DNA of 64,000 nucleotides, taken from positions 144,039,501 through 144,103,500 of the forward strand of contig CM032229.1 of the NCBI GenBank assembly GCA_019009955.1, written 5' to 3'. The notes under the pieces are model-generated. The model was not told the origin of the DNA, did not search any database, and saw nothing but the letters and a program-made list of their open reading frames with translations. A program made the position numbers and the translations under genes. This document shows, piece by piece, positions 9,834 through 22,642 of this stretch. Numbering within the stretch: the stretch's first letter is position 1; the number at the start of each line of letters is the position of its first letter. The DNA is from Riptortus pedestris. Taxonomy: Eukaryota > Arthropoda > Insecta > Hemiptera > Alydidae.

Positions 9834-12800
9834 AACTGAGTCCATCGGCTTCTCACGCTTGTATACTGTTCATATAAGATTCCTTTATATTGTCTATTTA
9901 TTTACTTTTTATATCAAATTGATATTTTAAAAAACAAAAAAAAAAGTGTCGTGTTAAGATATAAGACTTGCTATATCGACTATTTTTTAAGTTTCTGTAC
10001 TAAAGTACAAGACTAGGAATGTAGTTGAGTATTTATTGTTTAAAAGGTTATTTAAATGTTATCATGATGATAATGGGGGTTTTTTCATGACTTGGTATAA
10101 AAATGTTGATCCGAAAATTGTATATGTTTTTGTGAATATGTGAATAATGATATAAATATATAAATATATATTATAAATACTATTGCACACGTGATAAGTT
10201 GTCATAGACGACGGGGTTGTGCAGCGTTATATTTGGGTAATATACTATTAAATTTACTGTATGTCATATTATAGTTAGGATTGTAAGCGAATCATCACAT
10301 GGTAGTAGTATACTTGTTATATAATGACATTTTGTTATTGTCTTTGCTGATGCCTTAAAATCTTAATGTTCTTCTTAAATGAGGATTGAAAGATAATCTT
10401 ATTTATTGAAAAATAAAACTTTCTGGACCACAAACTTATAAAGGAAGATTTATGTTTTTATATATTTTTTAATTTAAACTTGAAACTTCCTTTATTAACA
10501 GAAGTTATTACTGTAAAAACATATTTTCTATTTGTGAATCCTGTATGTTAGGTATAAAATTTAATATTTATAAACTATAAATTCATGACTAATTTTATTT
10601 GTCTCTTTTGAAAATAGTTTGTAAGTATTTATTTAAACTTAAAGTCGAAAACTTTCCTTGATACCAAATATCATCATTTATACCCTGTTTCATAATTTAT
10701 TTTTAAATATATAAGATTTGTAAATATGCAGAATAAAGTAGGATATTTTATAGGTGGCTCGAAATAAAACTAGTTAAAAAATACATTAACTATACATCTA
10801 TTGAATGTCAACTGATATTAGTATTCTACAAAATAGAGTTTTGAATGTTGTCTCAGTGCATTGCTGATTTCTCAGTTTTACTCGAGGTTTCAACACAATG
10901 TCAATGACCAAGCAATGGACCCAGCCTCATAAACAATTATTGAGTGTAATTATTTACCACATTAATGGCATCTTGTACAGGTTGTATTTATTTATAATTA
11001 ATTGCTCTCATTAATACAAGATATACTACTGTAGAACACTATTTCTTAAAAAAATAGCCTTGTAGTCTCACTTTCACTTGGAATATTGTTTACAGTAACC
11101 ACAGCTATCTTAAGAATTTCCTAATAGATTGTGTAAACATTAAAAGGGGCATATTTAGGCTGTAAGGCAGAGTTAATGAACAAAGAATAACAGATCGTCA
11201 CTGGCATGAATAAGATAAGACTTATTAACGTAAGGTTTCATACACTTCCATTTTATCACGTTCATCCTTAGACAATATACAAATTGCTACGTTCAAACTA
11301 AAATATATTTATTTTTAACATTTTAAAATTAAATTATACCACTTAGTTAGACAATAAATTATGACTTCAGGTTCATCATTAATTTAAACAAATAAAAATG
11401 AAGTTAGAAATCACATTCAATTTAGTGAAATTATTCTTTCAACTATTAAATCTGCTATATTGTTGGCTAAAATCTATATATATTTTTTATTTGCTATATT
11501 TTTCTGACACATTGACTACTAATTTCAAGAATATTCACTTTTTATCAGGACAAATAAGAGTATTACAAATTAATTTTTAATTAATGGGTGTACTATTTTA
11601 AAATTGTTGGGTTTACTACTAAAAAGCTCTTGGCAACTACTGCTTCTTAAGGCAAATAAGCTTTCTTATCACATAGATGGAAAGAGAGAGAGAAAAAGGT
11701 GAGCTCATGGAGATTTTAATATTTTTCCTACTATTTATGAAAGTGTCAGTCGTCGTAGTAGCAAAGCAGTTATTTTAGCAGCTACAACTATAATTAAATA
11801 ATAGTTCACTCGCTAAATAAAATAAATTGCTAAAGAAAATTCACAAAATAAAATTGAAGTTTTTGCCAGAGTGATATTGAAAAACCTCAATGGAAAGCTT
11901 AGAACTCAAAATGATTGAGGAGTCAATGTGATCATTCTAAAATGTTACATTTGTTACTTGTCCTTGAATAATGCTGTGCATGATTTTATTCGTAACAAAA
12001 ATAACATCATTGAATACAGTTTAGAGCAATAAATGCTCGTCAGAATGAAAATTTCCACACAAACTACTAACCAGTTTTGTTACTCCTCTAGTTCTGTTTC
12101 ATAGTACATATAATCTTGCGATGTATATCCCCAACTCATCATGAAACACTAGAGATCTACAAATATTTGATTTGGACACTAAATATGCCTCTCATTATTT
12201 ATATTCAGTTGTCCATGGCTAAGGAGCAAGGTTTACTTGGCTTTAAGTGTGGAATATAAAGCCATTAGTTTCATTCACTCATCGTTCATGGACATGTTTT
12301 CCAACTAGAGGCTATCTCAGTGAACGCATCTGAAATTTTGTGAATCTGTAAACATTAAGGTTAGACTGCAATTGCCTTCCTATATAAATATATATATATA
12401 TCACTTACATATGCCCAATGTTTGTTAGTTGTATTAGAGTTGTAATTAGATAAAAATTATATATTGGTTAATAAAGCCCCATTGTAAATATATATAAATA
12501 TATATATAAACTTGTATAGTAACTGTCATTGTGAAAAGCTTATGTAATATTGTGTTAACAATATATATATATAAATATATAAATATTAAATATAGACAAA
12601 TTTATAATTAATGCTTCCTAAAGGAATCTCAAATGCTATTGTGTTTCATCGTATTGTTGCATAAGTTATGAACTATCAGAAATATACTTCCCAAAAAAGT
12701 ATATTAATGTAACATAACCGTCTATCTGACTATCAATCAGAAATAAAAAGTGTTATCAAATAAGGTATGAGATGTTCTTGTTAAATGATTCTTAATTATT

Positions 12801-14502
12801 TAATATACAAAATGGGATAAGTATTTTTTTTTGTCATTTATTATGTTCATTCTGATATATGCGGGATGAATATAATTATTTTATTTTTATAAAAATAACA
12901 TTTCAATACATTCCTTCAAATTTGAATTGCATAAACATTCATTTTATTTTTTTTTTATTGTTGTAATTTATTCCATTTTAACTATCTCCATTTTACTAAC
13001 TGTACATTTATGTACATCACATTGAGATGTTCTATTTTTCAATGTAATGAATTGAGGAATAATTTGTTACTAAAAAGATGTATATGTGTGAAACACAAAA
13101 TATTTATTTTCAGTTCCTTTAATGTAATTTGTAATTCTAAGAATACTTATTCTTCGAAATAATCTCAACTTTTATAAATATGTTTTTCTTTATACTTTAT
13201 AATGGAAATGAAGTCTGATGGAATATTATTTAGGATTAAATTGGGAGAGTTCTAGTATTCAATATTAATATATGTACATATACAGAACTAGGAAAACATA
13301 GCTATCAGTATTTCCTCTTTCAACATTCCTAAATAATTCAATATTTATTATCTAAGGTGTAAGTTTATTGCATTTGCTGGAAGAATATGGGATTTTACTG
13401 AAATCAATTTATTAACATTTTCTTGAGTAGGCCTCCGTAAGAAAACTCCTATCGCCTATGAATATTAAGGAACTAAGAATACTAGAACTTTTCAAATACA
13501 TTTTGGCTGAAATAAAAATACAGACCAAAATTCAGAAAATAGAATAAGAGTAGAATATCATTGTCATCCTGTTAGTTAGTTAGTCTAGTCAGATTTCATA
13601 CTATTAGAACAATATTTTCGTAAATATTGTCTTGCATCATACCAGTTAAAGTAAAGAGGTCTAAATCGATCTAAAGGGCTAAGTGTATCATTGTATAATC
13701 GCCTTCAATGCAAGGCATAATAATTATATCAAGAGAGAGACCTCATTAAATATTTAGTTATAATCATGTGAAGCTTCTAAAAATACAATTTATCTATTCT
13801 ATACCTGGTATTGTCCTGTAAATTTGGCAGGCTATTATAGGATCATACATAGTGCCTACAAATGAGGTAGGTTTCGTGTAAATTATGTAACTCTCCTCTG
13901 ACAACTCCCCCTTCCCATAGTTTTGGCTTAATGTACTACCTGTGTTCAAAAATTACCTGACAAAAAGTGCCTTCCATTTTCTCATAATTTTATTTCATTA
14001 CATTTGGGTTTTTCATAGAAATTGATGACATAAATTTTGTTCTTTTATTTCATTTTTCTGTTGGGAAAAAGAAAGACGTTAATGAAAACAAACAAAAAAA
14101 AAAAAACAATTATTTGTAGGCATACTACATGACCTTATAATTTTATCTTAAACATATAACAACATATTTATCACAGGCTAATGGATTTATTAGAATGTAT
14201 CATTGTAACTGTGTTAGCTGCATTGTATAAGATGCAATAAAATTGTGTACACATAATAATTTTAATTTGTTTATTACACCAGTTATTCCATCCCGATCCT
14301 TATTTCCATGTTCCCTTTGTCATTAATTCAGGAACTTTTACAAGGTTTTCTTAATAGAAAAAATGTGGTTCGGTTCAATAGAAATGATTTCTTGCTCCAC
14401 AGTTTCTTTCTCCAATGTTTTATTGTCCGATAGAAGCTAACAACATACTGGAACAAGCAGTTCTTAGCAAAGCTTCAAACAGAAGAAAATATCTTTAAAA
14501 AA
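9834..14502 (+). other. 3' UTR and intergenic AT-rich DNA
   Basis: No open frame longer than about 60 codons has coding character. Short interrupted TA stretches occur near 12390, 12490 and 12560, and many AATAAA motifs are present. The proximal part is likely bab-like 3' UTR; the rest I cannot assign. Confidence 0.6.
10412..10417 (+). terminator. bab: Candidate poly(A) signal of the bab-like gene
   Basis: AATAAA about 580 nt after the stop codon, one of several. Another is at 10732-10737. Bab-type 3' UTRs can be long, so the true end cannot be decided from sequence alone. Confidence 0.3.
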
Positions 14503-15326
14503 AGTCTGTCACGTAAAGGCTCCGTAAACTAAGCAGATTTCCCACACAAAGGTTTACAATAGATAACATCTATCTACATACACCACCATGAATATTAAGT
14601 GAATAAATACAAACAGTAATGAGAAATCTTTCTATCAAATTACAACTTAATAATCTCTATAACGGAAAGGGTATGAATTGTAAATAATCAGGTCAGCCAA
14701 CCTTGCAGAGCTGCATAGATAGATAGAAACATTTTAAACTGGAAAGAAAAACAATTAATGAAACATATCTGAATATTACATATTAATTTTATTGAAAACT
14801 ATTTACTATGTAGTTAAAGCTACTGCATTAGCTGTACAGCTAGTGCTGTAATTTATAATGAATCAGAATAATTTTTATCTCAATCACTCAAGTTTGAGTA
14901 ATCCAAGAACAAAAGAAGAAGGGGGGATCAACAGAACGTATTTGCATATATAAGTAAAAAATCAATGAAAACAATATTTTGTATTGAAGTTGTTCATGAC
15001 ATAACAGCTTATTATTAATATGACAAGAGTAGGAGTAGGGGTTTACTAAAAGCGGAAAACTATAAAATCCAAATATCTCGGTTAATATTCATGATACAGA
15101 AAATATGTATAGAACAATTATAGATAATTGAATTTGTAACAAGGTTAGTTCTATACAATTTTTCAATTTAACCATAGTAACAGAGATATTTCGAAATTCC
15201 CCCTCTAATCAGCACTGGTCCGATTTCAGTCATTAACGAATTTGATCTTTCTTTTTACATAAAATGATTAAATATCAAGTTTGGTAACAATCAAACAAAA
15301 ATTGTGGCCAATAGAGTGTTAGCAGA

Positions 15327-15363
<37 letters not shown>

Positions 15364-15487
15364 TTGAACGGACCTTATTTTCGTCATCTCCTACATAGAA
15401 TCAATGGACATTTGAAGAAATTTTTCAAAAATTGCGTCATGAGTATGACCTCAATAGTTGATTTCCCTTAAGGGAAATCTTCTAATA
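14503..15487 (+). mobile_element. HINE-like element
   Basis: Begins AAAGTCTGTCACGTAAAGGC, then CCGTAAACTAAGCAGATTTCCC. It carries the conserved internal blocks, an (AT)n tract at 15330-15357 and the 3' end TGATTTCCCTTAAGGGAAATC. Both family termini are present. A minus-strand open frame overlaps its 3' end and continues into flanking DNA without recognisable similarity. Confidence 0.85.
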
Positions 15488-16063
15488 CACATATTTATAA
15501 GGAAGTGGTATCCTCGGTCAGCTTTGAGTTTAGTGTCATGGCTACAAAGAAAACTGACTTTTAGACCCTTTACTAATGAAAGTAATTGAATAGAAGCAAG
15601 ATTTGGCACAGTACTCCCGAAACAAGTTGTTCTCAATAGAAATACAACATGGATGTTGTAAATGAGGTAAGTGAAAGTTTGTCTATAGAATCCAAAGACG
15701 TAAAGAGGGTAAGACTTCTTGGACATATCTTTAAGCACAATCTCATCCCAAAGTTTAAGGTAACATTATAGAGCATACAGAAAGAGGGAGACAGGTACTC
15801 ATTTTTTGGAGATATTAAACACGTTATGGTTGTTGGTGAATTACATATGAAGAGAGCAGCTTCTAAAATAACACAATAGTTACAACAAAAGGCTTAGACC
15901 TTTAGATGATATTGGTGACTAATGGAAATTCTGTAAAAAATTTACTGTTTAAACTAGGAATAACATACTTTGTGATTTTCTTTTATAATCCAAATTCCAA
16001 TTCATTCAACTTCTAAATGGAAAAAGAAATAAATAGATAAAAATAATCTCTCCAAAAATGACA

Positions 16064-16120
<57 letters not shown>

Positions 16121-16975
16121 CTCGGTACTCTGCTGAAGAGAAAGGAGTACATTTTAGAAGATAACTGCCCAAAATGTTTGTGGCGTTTGACTGATGTGTA
16201 TAAAAGAATTTTCATTCCATTGTATTGGCCCAAAGGAAAATTGTATACAGGAGTATTTTGTAATACTAAAATAAGGAAAACAATCTTAATCCAATTTCAT
16301 GAAAAGTAAATTATGAAAATAAATTCATCGAAACACTAAAGAAGTCAGGAGAGAAGTAGAGCAGGAGGAAAAAATAGCATGGGGCATTTGAAACATCAAG
16401 AACTTAATTAGGAAAGGCAGATTTTTTTCACTATAAAACAAAGAAATATTCCACAAAAACAAAATGTTTATTTACTATAATGAAATAACATTTTACATCA
16501 CATAATAATTGTTTCATGATACAAGACACAATGATATACTGTAAGTTTAATATTTTTTTTATATTTACTAATGAAAATCTAATAAGATAATTTATTAAAA
16601 TGGGTTTCTTGCTAGGAGAGTTTCATTGAAATACCACGTATTAAATTGAAGAAGAAAGTGGTTTCCTAGTTCGTCAAAATGGTGGTACTAGTTGTCTGTT
16701 TACACCTCCACTGGAACATTTAGTAAACATACTTTATTATACTTAAATAAAAATATAAAAATTTGGTAAATTAACACTTATTGTGATAAATGCGTTAACC
16801 TAATAGTAAAACAAATTAAATTATTCAGTACAATTAAATCTTTTTAAAAAGATCAACCTCAACAATCAAGTCAGTGACTTACTTTAGGATCAGAACATAA
16901 TGGGTACAATGTGATTGATGTCGTGACAAATTGTGGACTTTCATTTACAATTAACTGAAGACTAAATTTATAAAA
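15488..16975. other. Intergenic DNA with (AT)n tract
   Basis: Contains a long AT microsatellite at 16067-16118; open frames on both strands across it are dinucleotide artefacts. Nothing else is identified. Confidence 0.6.
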
Positions 16976-16976
16976 A

Positions 16977-17585
16977 AAGTCCGTCACGCAGGGGCTGCGT
17001 AAACTAAGCTGATTTCCCACGTGTAGTTTTACAATAGAGAAATACGCCTAATAACAACAGTAGTAGTAAGGAATCTCTAAACCTATTCACGATGGACGAA
17101 TAGTGTGGGCCGAAACGGCCCGCACTAGCTCTCGGCGGAGAGTCAAGAACATAGACTCCTGCCGACCACACACATGCATACAAATGCAAATATCTCGGTT
17201 AATATTCAAGATACAGAAGAAATGTATAGAACAATATTTATAGTAAATTTAATTTGCAATAAGATTGATTCTATACAATTTTTTGATCCGAACATAATAA
17301 CGGAGATATTTTGAATTTTCAAAAATCCCCCCTCCCACTGGTCCGATTTCAGCCATTAACGAACTTGATCTGTCTATTTACATGAAACGGTTAAATATCG
17401 AGTTTCGTAACGATCAAACAAAAATTGCGACCGCTAGAGCGTTAACAGACAAATATATATATAATTTTGGACCTCATTTTCGTCATCTCCTGGGTAGGAT
17501 CGATGGACATTTGAGGAAATTTTTCTAAACTCGCGTCATGAGTACGACCTCAATAGCTGATTTCCCTTAAGGGAAATCTGCTAAA
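16977..17585 (+). mobile_element. HINE-like element, best preserved plus-strand copy
   Basis: Starts AAAGTCCGTCACGCAGGGGC and has TGCGTAAACTAAGC next to the inner subterminal repeat GATTTCCCACGTG. The middle has the CTCGGTTAATATTCAAGATA block, a short (TA)n at 17455-17463 and TCGTCATCTCCTGGGTAGGA. It ends with the perfect palindrome GATTTCCCTTAAGGGAAATC and then TGCTAAAA. About 609 bp. A GC-rich block near 17100-17160 (CGGCCCGCACTAGCTCTCGG) is shared only with some copies. Confidence 0.88.
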
Positions 17586-17586
17586 A

Positions 17587-19296
17587 TGTATTATATCAGG
17601 ATTGTCTGAAATTAAAATAAAATTGAGCAGTAATTGTTTTTTTTTTGTTTTTTTATGTGGCATTTGCTCACATTCAAAATTCTTTTCTGCTTTTTTTATT
17701 AGTCCATCTACCTGTTGCTAACACAAAAGAACTCCAATGATTTCAATGGAGTTTTAAATTTCTCTTAAATTTTGGAGCCGGGTTTTACATCAAAGTCAAA
17801 ATATGTAATCATCTTGATTACTACTGGTTTTGTTAGCAAAAAAAAAAGAACTGATTGCGTTTAGAGTATGTTTTTTCAGAAGGGAAAGGTTGTTTTCATT
17901 ACTGAAGTTTAAGAAGTTTTTGAGAAATCGTATTTGGATTTCTGACTCCTAGTTGCTAAATATACTTCTGAATATATACTTCTAAATATACTAAAAATAC
18001 TTCTGTAGTATTAAAACAGGATGGATAAACAGGGTTGAGTATTTTTTGATAAATAAAAAAGAAACTGGCATTGTGCAATTTTCTGTTTTCTGCATTTTAC
18101 TATAACTAACCGGTGTGAGAATTTAATTAGTAGTCAAAACATAACTTTGTCAATGACTTACGAATTTTATCAAAACATATTTGTGAGTTTTGCCTTTTGG
18201 ATTAGATCAACTAACAATGATGGCATTAGTGTAGAGAGAATTCCATTCCGATATTGTAAGAGGGCTATCCCTCTATAGCCTGTAAGCTGCATAAATCAAC
18301 TAAGGATAGGCATTAGGATATTCAATCTACAACTTTAATGTACCTCCAGCCATGCATTAGTCAGAATTTAAACAAGGAGTGAATGTAATTATACATGACA
18401 AAATGGGTGGAACAGAAATTCGATTGTTGAATATTCAATAATGGGGCCCAACAAATTAGCTTGAAGAATCATTTTAAAGTCCTGTATTGTGATCTAGAAT
18501 TGTCAGATTTTTTATTTAAATTCATCTGAAATAAATATAATTTTAAACTAATGGCATTCAAAGACTGAATGTATCCAAATTGAAATAATTCTGGCTACAA
18601 TTTTACTGGGTTTTATTTAGAAGAAGTAGATACTAAATTAAGTAAGGTTACAAAATTATAAAAAAAAATCCTCAAAATCTTCCTGAATAGTTGTAAATGA
18701 ATGCCACAAAGAGGTTGAATTTAAAAATTTTATATATGGTTTTACATAATGCATTTGCTTTGCTCCGTAAATTACCTGCTTCATATTTTAAAATGTTATA
18801 ATTGCTTTGAATGAATACTTTAACTTTACTCGCTTCAAATCTCCCACAGGTGAGAGTCAGAGCTCACAACTCCGTTTTGTTTACATAAAATAAACAAAAT
18901 ACCTTGCTGTTTAAAAAATAAACTCCAGGGACAAGAAGTTAGGAGCTTTATTGAATAAATCAACATGACTTTTGCCTAGTATAATATAAATTATATTATA
19001 CACAACATTTATTTTTTACACTTTTTTTTTTTTTCAAAACTGCTAACTTTAATTAGAGTGATTACAACAGCTTTGAATAATGGATTGATTTGAAAGTTTA
19101 ATTTAATTTCAGGTTTTCTTAGCCTTCAGTTTCTTTGTTAAATCCCTTTATGAACTTCACCAAGCTGAAAAATTTTATAATTCTGTTATATTTCATTATA
19201 TTCTTTTATGGTAATAATAAATAATTACATGGGCATTTTTTAATTTAAGTTGTACTTACAAATACTATAAAAACAACTAAATATTCACCTCAATTA
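17587..19296. other. Intergenic AT-rich DNA, no feature seen
   Basis: I find no supported gene or repeat-family copy here. A short A/T palindrome (AATATAAATTATATT) lies near 18982. Confidence 0.55.
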
Positions 19297-19416
19297 TTAT
19301 ACATTAAAAATATGACCTGGTGTCTCAAGGAAGTTCCAGAAAATTCTTCCTGCATCACTTTCAGCAGATTTAAGTTCTTTCTTCGGAATCACATTGTCTG
19401 GAATGTCAATTAAAAA
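19297..19416 (-). CDS. Secreted-protein gene exon 2
   Basis: 120 nt including TAA. It encodes FLIDIPDNVIPKKELKSAES and continues DAGRIFWNFLETPGHIFNV. Preceded by a strong TTTTGTTCCAG acceptor. No domain recognised. Confidence 0.5.
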   Translation of the reverse strand, partial: FLIDIPDNVIPKKELKSAESDAGRIFWNFLETPGHIFNV

Positions 19417-22400
19417 CTGGAACAAAACCAAAACTAGTCATTTATTGTTGGATACATGGACTCCAAAAGATAGTAGGGATCCATTGAAGAATTATTTATT
19501 TATCTCTGGAATATGCTGGATGGTAGAGGAACAAATGTATAAGGATCAATAAGAAGGCCAAGTCCTCTACTGGTTTTAATATAATGCAGAGTGCACTTTC
19601 GGAGTCATTGCTCCATCCTCAGTGCCTGCTGATTAAAGCTGCGTTGCCTGGACCACGACTGCCGGGCGACTCCCGGCAGTCGTGGTCCAGGCAACGTTTA
19701 TTATTATTTATAATAATAAATAATTATTTATTTATTCAGACAAGAATTTTCATGATTCGATACTTTAAAAAAATGCACTAAATACAAACTGTAATCTATT
19801 TTTCCTATATGAATATAGTATTTCAGTTTTTGATTTTTGACTCCCTACACATACAAAAATGAGTTGAGTTACTAATATAGTTGGGACAATTTATTCCAAG
19901 TGAATTAAAAAAAAAAAAAAAAAATGGATGATGGAAAAAAATAAATAAAAACATTTAATATTTTGCAAGTTTGTTGTCTTACATGTTGATAGGTTGATGT
20001 GAATTTTTTATTACGAATATCAATGCTGAAAATATAAAAATAAATGTAATTTCAAGAGTTGTAAGAGGCATGTGTGTTAAAGTGTAGGTGGTGTCAAGTC
20101 ATTTTTAACGAAACCAGTATTGCCATGGTTCATCACTTTTACCATAATGTTCATGCTAACTAAAATAAATTTGTTGTTGGCGAGCTGTAAAATAATATTT
20201 ACAGTATCAATTTGAAAAACATAGTATCCAAAGAAAGGATGAAAAAAAAGAACAAAAAAAAAACTTACTAGTGGATAATATAGGAAGCGTTACTGTAGTA
20301 TATTGTAATATAAATATAATATAATGGGTATACTGTAATAATATTTTTTGGTAGAGAACAAACTAGTTTAAATAGACTGAGGCTTATTTGGACCAGTACT
20401 CTGCCACTTAAGATACTGTTTTGTAAACCACAAAATCCACTTTTTTCTTCTTGGTGAAACAAGCTCTATAAACATCAATAATAATAAAAAACTCACAATG
20501 CAGTAACTGCACAAACTAAGTACATTTCCCATGAGCTGGTATATGAAACTGATGATTTTAACTCACCATCTATTCTCTATTTCTACCATAGTAAGAAGCC
20601 TATGTAAACGGGAGTTAAAATACAAGCTGCCTATGTTTTGTGACTCAGTTACACAAAGTAAAAATTGAATAGTTAGAAGTGAGAGAGGAAGCACTGAAGA
20701 CCGATTACTAAAAACTGCAAATATCTTCATTAATAAAAAATGCTTAGAAAGCCATTTATAGAAAATTAAATTTGTAACAAGATTGATTATATTCAAGTTT
20801 CTGAAATTTCTCATAATAGAGGAGATATTTTCAATTTTCCTCCACCTCTAATCCCTCTCCTCCCTGGTCTGATCTTAGCAATTAACAAACGTGATCTTTA
20901 TATGAAATGCTTAAATATCTGATAAAAAAATTATGACAGCTAGGGTGTAAAAGACAGGTATATATATATAATTGTAACCTCTATCTCTACTGTGTTTTTT
21001 TCTCAAAATTTCATAATTTTTCGTTCCACATTCCATTGACAAGATACTTGCAATTTGTTTCTTTGGTGCCTGTTTATTTGTTTGCTACCTTTTCACGCCT
21101 AAACTACTTAACCGAATTTTATGAAACTTGGTATGTATATTACTACTAACCAAACTTAGACTATAGGCTATACTAATATTCTTAGAGACGAACAGGAATG
21201 GGGGTTATAAGGGAAGTCTGAACTTAAAAATCACGATATTTTGACTCCTATTGGTTTTTCGCAAAACATGCACATAACAAAATTTGTTATTTTTGTTACA
21301 TACACTTATCAACAACAATCACAATTTGATTAGGCACTAACGATGAACCGAACTTAACAAAATTCGAATGTGAATAAGCATTAACTAATCCATGATTATT
21401 ATAATAAGGGGGTCTGAAATGAAAAATCACACTATTTTGTTTTTTGGCAAACGTGCACTTAACAAAAGTTGTTCATTGTGTTATTTAAAGTATCTTTTGT
21501 TATATACCCTTCTGTTGTATACCGAAGTGTAAACGAGATATACACTAAAAACTAGAGCTGGAGTCAAAACTTTTATTAGTGCTCATTAAATTGTTTTTAT
21601 ATAGGCACATTATGGCAAATGATGTTATGTATTTAGACTTATATGATAGTTCTATGTATGTTTCTGATTAGAGAGGTCATAAATCTCTGCCCCTACCCTC
21701 CTCATTTGTTATTTATTTTAATTAAAAAATAACTTCATTATTTATTTACCGTAAAAATTTATTAGATAGATTACTATGAGAGCATTTTGATTATTTAATT
21801 TTTATAATGTATTATTTAAACAAAGTCATGCTAAATTTGCGAAACGTGTGATAGCGGAAGTTGTGAGGAATCAAACTCTTAAATTGTGGTATATATTACC
21901 TTATTTCCTCCGATATGTAGACGGTATTGAAATGTACTATCTGTAAATATTAAACATTACTTGGTAATGGCATTATAACAAAAGGCAATATTCGTTTAAA
22001 CTCAATATGATTTGAGGTTGCAGGGAGGGCTACAATCTCTTTCCTTCACCTTTATTGTTGAACAAGCCTCATTTTCATCATCTCCTAGATAGAATCAATG
22101 GACATTTGAAGACAATTTTTCAAAGTGCATCAATCTTATTTCCTAATCTAATATGACTTTTTTTTTAATTCAGTACCCAAAATATCATAGAACAGAAGTT
22201 AGTAACTATTTAGACTCTTAATCAAATATTTATTATAGGCTTACAAAAAGATAACAATTGGAAAATCTTCAGTCGTGGATTCAATTTCAATGTGAGCAAC
22301 ATGCATTTATTTAGTGTCAAACTCATTAAATAAAACCCTTAGTCCGACATGGCTAGAAAAGGTTGGTTGGCACCTATAGATAAACTGCCCTAATAAAAAT

Positions 22401-22642
22401 AGCCCATAGTAATATAAACTGGACTTTAATAAATATATTTGATTACAGTAAGGTCTATGCAGTTATAATGTTACAATAATATTCTGGTAGTTTCATCTCA
22501 CCTGGAATTTTGGCGATTCAACTCTTTTTAATCCGTTTTCACAATCTCGAGTTAATGGCTCATCTAATAATGTTCCCGGTCCGTCACTCTGAACAAGTGA
22601 GAATGCCATAAGCACAATTACAGCAATATACTTAGGATACAT
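19297..22642 (-). CDS. Small putative secreted protein, two exons, 86 aa
   Basis: Minus-strand exons 22642-22502 (47 codons from ATG) and 19416-19297 (39 codons plus TAA) join in phase 0 across a GTGAGA donor and a TTTTGTTCCAG acceptor. The N-terminus MYPKYIAVIVLMAFSLVQS looks like a signal peptide with cleavage after VQS. The mature part is acidic and basic mixed, has a single cysteine (TRDCENG) and ends ETPGHIFNV. I do not recognise a family. The roughly 3.1-kb intron holds a foldback element, a HINE-like copy, a Helitron and a SINE. Further small exons inside that intron cannot be excluded. Splice borders, signal sequence and phase agreement support a real gene; transcript data are absent. 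Confidence 0.55.
19538..19703 (+). mobile_element. Truncated foldback element with GC-rich hairpin
   Basis: Shares GGATCAATAAGAAGGCCAAG, AGTGCACTTTCGGAGTCA and TGCCTGCTGATTAAAGCT with the larger foldback at 31.6-32.5 kb. The centre is a perfect GC-rich hairpin: GTTGCCTGGACCACGACTGC with its complement GCAGTCGTGGTCCAGGCAAC. The right arm stops after the hairpin and gives way to a TTATTATT-rich stretch, so only half the element remains. Confidence 0.75.
20490..22130 (+). mobile_element. HINE-like element split by a Helitron
   Basis: The 5' part (20490-20956) has CTGCACAAACTAAGTACATTTCCC and internal blocks up to the (TA)n tract. The 3' part resumes near 22060 with CCTCATTTTCATCATCTCC, AATCAATGGACATTTGAAG and then fades. 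The interruption is Helitron sequence, so the Helitron entered the (TA)n tract of an older HINE-like copy. Confidence 0.7.
20957..22055 (+). mobile_element. Helitron-like element, non-autonomous
   Basis: The 5' end ATTGTAACCTCTATCTCTAC matches the 5' end of the tandem Helitrons at 52-59 kb read from their minus strand. Their TACCTTTTCACGCCTAAACT block and the GTATGTATATTACTACTAAC block follow. No CTAG-type 3' end with hairpin was found, so the 3' border is approximate. Confidence 0.65.
22290..22410 (+). mobile_element. SINE fragment
   Basis: Body only: AACTCATTAAATAAAACCCT, TAGTCCGACATGGCTAGAAA and the GATAAACTGCC block match other copies; the promoter half is missing. Confidence 0.65.
22502..22642 (-). 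CDS. Secreted-protein gene exon 1 (signal peptide)
   Basis: 141 nt, 47 codons, from ATG to CAG before a GTGAGA donor. It includes the hydrophobic leader IAVIVLMAFSL. An AG 17 nt upstream of the ATG (CTTTGTTAG) could be the acceptor of a 5' UTR intron. Confidence 0.55.

Noticed and set aside
16006..16309. Open frames on both strands around 16.1 kb
   Set aside because: Created by the (AT)n tract at 16067-16118.
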